Shown here one piece after another: positions 60,604 to 64,000 of a stretch of DNA of 64,000 nucleotides. Positions within the stretch are counted from its first letter, which is position 1. Every line of letters begins with the position of its first letter. Source of the stretch: Desulfobaculum sp044987625 (GTDB lineage: Bacteria > Desulfobacterota > Desulfovibrionia > Desulfovibrionales > Desulfovibrionaceae); the NCBI RefSeq assembly GCF_044987625.1, contig NZ_JBJDSB010000001.1, forward strand, positions 682,001 through 746,000. The letters are read 5' to 3'. The position numbers and the translations under genes are program-made. Below the pieces are notes generated by a model. It was not told the origin of the DNA and did no database searches. It saw nothing but the letters and a program-made list of their open reading frames with translations.

Positions 60604-61842
60604 ATGAAACTGTATCACAAGATTGTCCTTGGCCTTGCACTGGGCCTTGGGGCGGGCCTTATTTTTGGAGAGGACGCCACCGTCCTCAAGCCCATCGGCG
60701 ACATCTTCATCCGGTGTCTGAAACTCATCGTGATGCCCCTCATCCTCGCCACGCTGGTCAACGGCGTCGCAAGCGCGGGCAACATCAAAAAAGTTGGGCG
60801 CGTTGGCGTCAAAACCCTCATCTATTTCATTTTCACCACCGCCATCGCCGTCAGCATCGGCCTGCTGGTCGCCAACCTGATGCACCCCGGTGCAGGGCTG
60901 ACCATCGGCTCCGTAGACAGCATCAAAAAGGCAGAGGCCGTCACCCTGTCCGGCATGCTGGTGAATATGGTGCCGACCAACCCCATCGCCGCTTTGGCAG
61001 ACGGCAAGGCGCTGCAGGTCATCGTCTTTGCGCTGCTGTTTGGCGCGGCCCTGTCCGCCAGTGGCGAAAAAGGCCGCCCGGTCGCGAATTTCTTCCAGTC
61101 CCTTGCTGATGTCATGCTCAAGCTGACGGACATCATCATCAACATGGCTCCCATCGGCATCTTCGCCCTCATCGCGTGGACCGCGGGCAAGTACGGCGCG
61201 GACATCCTGCTGCCGCTGGTGAAGATCATCCTTGCTGTGGCGACGGCGTGCTTCCTGCATATTCTCGTCTCCTACAGCGCCATTGTGGGCCTTGTCGCAC
61301 GCATCTCTCCCATCCAGTTCCTCAAAAAGGTTCTGGAGCCCGCACTGGTTGCCATCTCCACGTGCAGCTCCGCTGCGGCGTTCCCCTTCTCCATGCGCGC
61401 CCAGAAGCAGCTTGGCGTGCCGGAAAAAATCTCCGGCTTCACCCTGCCGCTGGCCCTGACCATTAATATGGACGGCACGGCCATGTATCAGGCCGTTGGC
61501 GCCATCTTTGTGGCCGATGCCTGCGGCGTGCACCTGACCGTGGTCCAGCAGGCCACGGTTGTGCTCACCGCCGTGCTGGCCTCCGTCGGCACCGCCGGCA
61601 TCCCCGGCAGTGGCCTCATTATGCTGACCCTCGTGCTGCAGTCCGTTGGTCTGCCGCTGGAAGGCATCGCCATTGTGGCGGGCATTGACCGCGTGCTGGA
61701 CATGTTCCGCACCCTCGCCAACGTTGTGGGCGACAACACCGCCGGTGTGGTCATTGCATCCCTGGAGGGCGACCTGGACCGCGAGATGTCACACACACCG
61801 CTTGACCAGCTAGAAGAAGAACCCGTGGTGGCCGAAGCCTAA
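60604..61842 (+). CDS. Dicarboxylate/amino acid:cation symporter (DAACS)
   Basis: A 412-residue GltP/DctA-type symporter. Membrane-rich with the two re-entrant loop motifs: CSSAAAFPFSMRAQ and the conserved NMDGTAMYQAVGAIFVA, plus GIPGSGLIMLTLVLQSVGLP and DRVLDMFRTLANVVGDNTAG. It takes up C4-dicarboxylates or glutamate/aspartate with Na+ or H+. ATG has GGGAGGAGCG upstream. Confidence 0.94.
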   Translation: MKLYHKIVLGLALGLGAGLIFGEDATVLKPIGDIFIRCLKLIVMPLILATLVNGVASAGNIKKVGRVGVKTLIYFIFTTAIAVSIGLLVANLMHPGAGLTIGSVDSIKKAEAVTLSGMLVNMVPTNPIAALADGKALQVIVFALLFGAALSASGEKGRPVANFFQSLADVMLKLTDIIINMAPIGIFALIAWTAGKYGADILLPLVKIILAVATACFLHILVSYSAIVGLVARISPIQFLKKVLEPALVAISTCSSAAAFPFSMRAQKQLGVPEKISGFTLPLALTINMDGTAMYQAVGAIFVADACGVHLTVVQQATVVLTAVLASVGTAGIPGSGLIMLTLVLQSVGLPLEGIAIVAGIDRVLDMFRTLANVVGDNTAGVVIASLEGDLDREMSHTPLDQLEEEPVVAEA

Positions 61843-61871
61843 CCGCCACACGGTATTGTATCGGATACTCC

Positions 61872-61903
61872 AGCGCCCCCACCACACGGTGGGGGCGCTT
61901 TTT
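61872..61903 (+). terminator. Intrinsic terminator of the symporter gene
   Basis: AGCGCCCCCACC, ACAC loop, GGTGGGGGCGCT and a T5 tract, 30 nt after the stop. Confidence 0.93.
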
Positions 61904-61945
61904 CTTTGGCATTGGTCAGCTAAACAAGAAATTCACTGCCGCCGC

Positions 61946-61974
61946 TTTACAGCGCGCGCAATTTCCCCTAGCGT
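61946..61974 (+). promoter_or_regulatory. Possible promoter of the thiamine operon
   Basis: TTTACA and TAGCGT with a 17-nt spacer; the start would fall at about 61981, just before the first riboswitch. The -10 is weak, but the position fits. Confidence 0.4.
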
Positions 61975-61983
61975 CAATTTCAC

Positions 61984-62076
61984 GAGCTAGGGGGGCCGCG
62001 TAAGGCGGCTGAGATGGAACCGCGTTCCGACCCTTTGAACCTGACGCAGCTTACACTGCCGGAGGGAAGCCGGTCA
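61984..62076 (+). ncRNA. TPP riboswitch 1 (THI element)
   Basis: Conserved aptamer blocks appear in order: AGGGGGGC, GGCTGAGATGG, GACCC, GAACCTGACGCAG and CGGAGGGAAGC. The GCTGAGA and GAACCTGA sequences are the two main TPP-binding segments. The outer stem P1 has mismatches (CGAGCT against AGCCGG), so folding is weaker than in riboswitch 2. It is followed by its own terminator at 62095-62124. Confidence 0.9.
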
Positions 62077-62094
62077 TCGTTTGCACATCACGCG

Positions 62095-62124
62095 ACGTCC
62101 GCCTCCCGGCGGACGTTTTTTTTT
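62095..62124 (+). terminator. Terminator of TPP riboswitch 1
   Basis: ACGTCCGCC, TCCC loop, GGCGGACGT and nine T residues, 20 nt after riboswitch 1. No gene follows before riboswitch 2. Confidence 0.92.
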
Positions 62125-62173
62125 GCGCCACTGCTCGTATATATCTGCGTACCGGGCTTCTTGCACCGGTCCT

Positions 62174-62274
62174 CAGACGCTAGGGGGGCTCCTGACGGGG
62201 CTGAGATGGAAAACACAGGCGTTTTCCGACCCTTAGAACCTGATGCGGTTCATACCGCCGGAGGGAAGCGTCAG
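62174..62274 (+). ncRNA. TPP riboswitch 2 (THI element)
   Basis: A second full aptamer with AGGGGGGCTCC, GGGCTGAGATGG, GACCCTTAGAACCTGATGCGG and CGGAGGGAAGC. P1 is a perfect six pairs (GACGCT/AGCGTC). The insert loop (AAAACACAGGCGTTTT) is longer than in riboswitch 1. It is followed by a terminator at 62289-62327 and then thiS. Confidence 0.93.
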
Positions 62275-62288
62275 CCAGCATCACCGAT

Positions 62289-62327
62289 GCAGACAGGCCT
62301 CCCCCCGTGGGAGGCTTGTCTGCTTTT
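62289..62327 (+). terminator. Terminator of TPP riboswitch 2
   Basis: GCAGACAGGCCTCCC and GGGAGGCTTGTCTGC pair over 15 positions with one mismatch, followed by TTTT. It is the expression platform immediately before the thiSGH reading frames. Confidence 0.88.
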
Positions 62328-62460
62328 CACGGGGCGTCTGTCTCCGGGCGTCACACTCCCTCCCTTCTGCACTCGCGGCCACCGGACCACGTGGGAAAAG
62401 CGCCGAAGCACCGCTTCGGTCCACTGCCGGTACTCACAACCCGAAACGGGAAGGGAACAC

Positions 62461-62661
62461 ATGACCATCACACTCAATGGACAGTCCACCCCCTGCGCGG
62501 ATGGGTCCTCCATTCTCAGCCTGCTGACGGAGCACGGCCTTGCGCCCGAAACCGTCGTTGTGGAGCTGAACAGGACCATTATCCCGGGTGAGAACTATGC
62601 CAGCACAGCCCTCGCCGACGGCGACCACGTGGAAGTGCTGCGCTTTGTCGGAGGAGGATGA
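62461..62661 (+). CDS. thiS: Sulfur carrier protein ThiS
   Basis: A 66-residue ubiquitin-like carrier ending in the required Gly-Gly (RFVGGG). Its thiocarboxylate donates sulfur to the thiazole ring. ATG has AAGGGA about 6 nt upstream. The stop TGA overlaps the next ATG, so coupling to thiG is likely. It is placed after riboswitch 2. Confidence 0.93.
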   Translation: MTITLNGQSTPCADGSSILSLLTEHGLAPETVVVELNRTIIPGENYASTALADGDHVEVLRFVGGG

Positions 62662-62666
62662 AGACA

Positions 62667-63437
62667 ATGACGGAGACACTGACCATTGGCGGCGTTCAGC
62701 TTGAGAGCCGTCTGTTCATCGGCACAGGAAAATATGGCGATGACGCCCTTATCCCCGAGGTTGCCGCGGCGTCCGGCGCATGCGTCATCACCGTGGCGCT
62801 TCGGCGCGTGGACTTTGGCGCGGGCACCGGCAACGTCATGGACCACATCCCCCGCACCATGCAGCTCCTGCCCAACACTTCCGGCGCGCGTAACGCCGAC
62901 GAGGCCGTCCGCATCGCCCACCTTGCCCGCGCCGCAGGCTGTGGCGACTGGATCAAGATTGAAGTCATCTCCGACAGCCGCAACCTGCTGCCCGATGGCT
63001 ACGAAACAGCCCACGCCACGGAGCGCCTCGTCAAGGACGGCTTTACCGTGCTGCCCTACATGAACCCAGACCTCTACATCGCGCGGGACCTGGTGAGCGC
63101 GGGCGCGGCGGCGGTGATGCCCCTTGGCGCGCCCATCGGCACCAACCGAGGCCTGCAAACGCGCGAGATGATCGGCATCCTCATTGAGGAAATTGACCTG
63201 CCCATCGTCGTGGACGCCGGTCTCGGCAAGCCCTCCCACGCCTGCGAGGCCATGGAAATGGGCGCGGACGCCTGCCTTGTGAATACGGGCATCGCCTCCA
63301 GTGCCAACCCCGTCATGATGGCCCGCGCCTTTGGCGAGGCCGTGCGCGCGGGGCGCGCAGCCTATCTTGCCGGACAGGGCGCGCTGCGCGAAACCGCGAC
63401 GGCCTCCTCACCGCTGACCGGATTTCTGGAGGGCTAG
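62667..63437 (+). CDS. thiG: Thiazole synthase ThiG
   Basis: A 256-residue thiazole synthase, usual length. Schiff-base Lys97 lies in DWIKIEVI, and the barrel motifs LGAPIGTNRGL, VVDAGLGKPSHA and GADACLVNTGI are intact. It joins deoxyxylulose-5-phosphate, ThiS-thiocarboxylate and dehydroglycine. ATG at 62667 is preferred because GGAGGAGG at 62650-62657 is at the proper distance; the ATG at 62658 abuts it. Confidence 0.95.
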   Translation: MTETLTIGGVQLESRLFIGTGKYGDDALIPEVAAASGACVITVALRRVDFGAGTGNVMDHIPRTMQLLPNTSGARNADEAVRIAHLARAAGCGDWIKIEVISDSRNLLPDGYETAHATERLVKDGFTVLPYMNPDLYIARDLVSAGAAAVMPLGAPIGTNRGLQTREMIGILIEEIDLPIVVDAGLGKPSHACEAMEMGADACLVNTGIASSANPVMMARAFGEAVRAGRAAYLAGQGALRETATASSPLTGFLEG

Positions 63438-63439
63438 CC

Positions 63440-64000
63440 ATGTCCTTTGCCGAAATCTGCCAGCACGCGCAGAACGCCGAGCTTGAGGCCACCTTTGCGG
63501 CCACGGACGAAGACCATATCCGGCGCATCCTTGCCAAGCAGACCATCACTGCCGAGGACTACCTCGCCCTGCTTTCCCCTGCGGCCAGCGGCCTGCTGGA
63601 AGACATGGCCCGCAAGGCCCAAAGCATCACCCAGCGGCACTTTGGGCGGACCGTCCAAATCTTCACGCCGCTCTATCTGTCCAACTTCTGCGCCAACCAC
63701 TGCGTCTATTGCGGGTTCAACGCCAAAACCGGCATCCACCGCCGCAGGCTGACGCTGGACGAGGTCCGCGCCGAGGGCGAAGCCATCGCGGCCACAGGCC
63801 AGCGCCAGCTCCTCATCCTTACCGGAGAATCCCCGGCCAAGGCTGGCGTGGACTACCTTGAGGACTGTACGCGCATCCTGCGCGACATCTTCCCGTCCGT
63901 CGCCATTGAGGTCTACGCCCTGACGGATGACGAATACGCCCGCCTCGCCGCCGCCGGCGTGGACGGCCTAACCATGTTTCAGGAAACCTACGACCAAACC
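63440..64000 (+). CDS. thiH: 2-iminoacetate synthase ThiH (partial, N-terminal 187 aa)
   Basis: The gene is cut by the window end. The radical SAM motif CX3CX2C is Cys84, Cys88 and Cys91 in FCANHCVYCGFN, with LTGESPAKAG and MFQETYDQT further on, diagnostic of ThiH tyrosine lyase. It makes dehydroglycine for ThiG. It starts 2 bp after the thiG stop. Confidence 0.95.
   Translation, partial: MSFAEICQHAQNAELEATFAATDEDHIRRILAKQTITAEDYLALLSPAASGLLEDMARKAQSITQRHFGRTVQIFTPLYLSNFCANHCVYCGFNAKTGIHRRRLTLDEVRAEGEAIAATGQRQLLILTGESPAKAGVDYLEDCTRILRDIFPSVAIEVYALTDDEYARLAAAGVDGLTMFQETYDQT

Larger units (their letters stand above)
61843..62460. other. Leader of thiSGH
   Basis: A 618-bp gap holding the symporter terminator, a possible promoter, and two TPP riboswitches with their own terminators. 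It is the upstream control region of the thiamine operon. Confidence 0.85.

Noticed and set aside
61984..62274. Single TPP riboswitch plus a duplicated fragment
   Set aside because: Both copies carry every conserved block and a separate terminator, so both are listed as riboswitches.
1..64000. CRISPR arrays, tRNA or rRNA genes, prophage, transposases
   Set aside because: No regular spaced repeats, no cloverleaf-like intergenic sequence and no phage or transposase protein was seen on either strand.

Overview
The window is a GC-rich, gene-dense stretch of a motile Gram-negative anaerobe, most likely a Desulfovibrio-type member of the Desulfovibrionales (Desulfobacterota). This rests on gene content: FapA next to MotAB, an NDP-forming acetyl-CoA synthetase with its DRTGG/phosphotransacetylase-like partner, an aldehyde:ferredoxin oxidoreductase, a ferredoxin-thioredoxin reductase with a glutaredoxin, many sigma-54 promoters and many two-component sensors. 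No sulfate-reduction gene, rRNA or tRNA is seen, so genus and species are not assigned.

Layout. 1-3.1 kb: acetate-CoA ligase operon (leftward) abutting divergent rnc. 3.2-9.6 kb: flagellin, flaG, and the hook operon fliK-flgD-flgE, with two sigma-54 promoters and a CsrA-like hairpin over the flagellin Shine-Dalgarno. 9.8-14.3 kb: cstA transporter with a LytS/LytTR (BtsSR-type) two-component system; a 21-bp-period direct repeat upstream of cstA is a candidate operator. 14.3-26.5 kb: long leftward run dnaE, queD, dtd, a REC-PP2C-HATPase regulator, STAS protein, fapA, motA, motB and two glycosyltransferases. 26.8-31.2 kb: two tandem periplasmic binding proteins and a histidine kinase. 31.3-34 kb: molybdopterin oxidoreductase and YigZ. 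34.5-37.4 kb: surE, fba, gap. 37.7-40.3 kb: HD/OB nuclease-like protein, tmk, glycosyltransferase. 40.6-44 kb: polar amino acid ABC transporter. 44.1-44.8 kb: glutaredoxin and FTR catalytic subunit. 45-48.9 kb: a complete zraP-zraS-zraR set with a sigma-54 promoter and upstream repeats. 49.1-55.2 kb: MFS transporter, glycosyltransferase, Na/Pi cotransporter, zinc-ribbon protein and HD-GYP regulator. 55.3-58.1 kb: kinase with a fused NMT1/THI5 sensor. 58.5-61.8 kb: AOR and a dicarboxylate/glutamate symporter. 61.9-64 kb: two tandem TPP riboswitches, each with its own terminator, ahead of thiS-thiG-thiH (thiH cut by the window end).

The most unusual item is a dispersed non-coding element of about 300-370 bp present twice, at 33986-34351 (+) and 58185-58487 (-). 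Both copies start about 20 nt after a stop codon, in the orientation of the upstream gene, and share a series of stem-loops in which sequence differences between copies are compensated across the stems. This suggests a structured RNA or a structure-selected repeat family.
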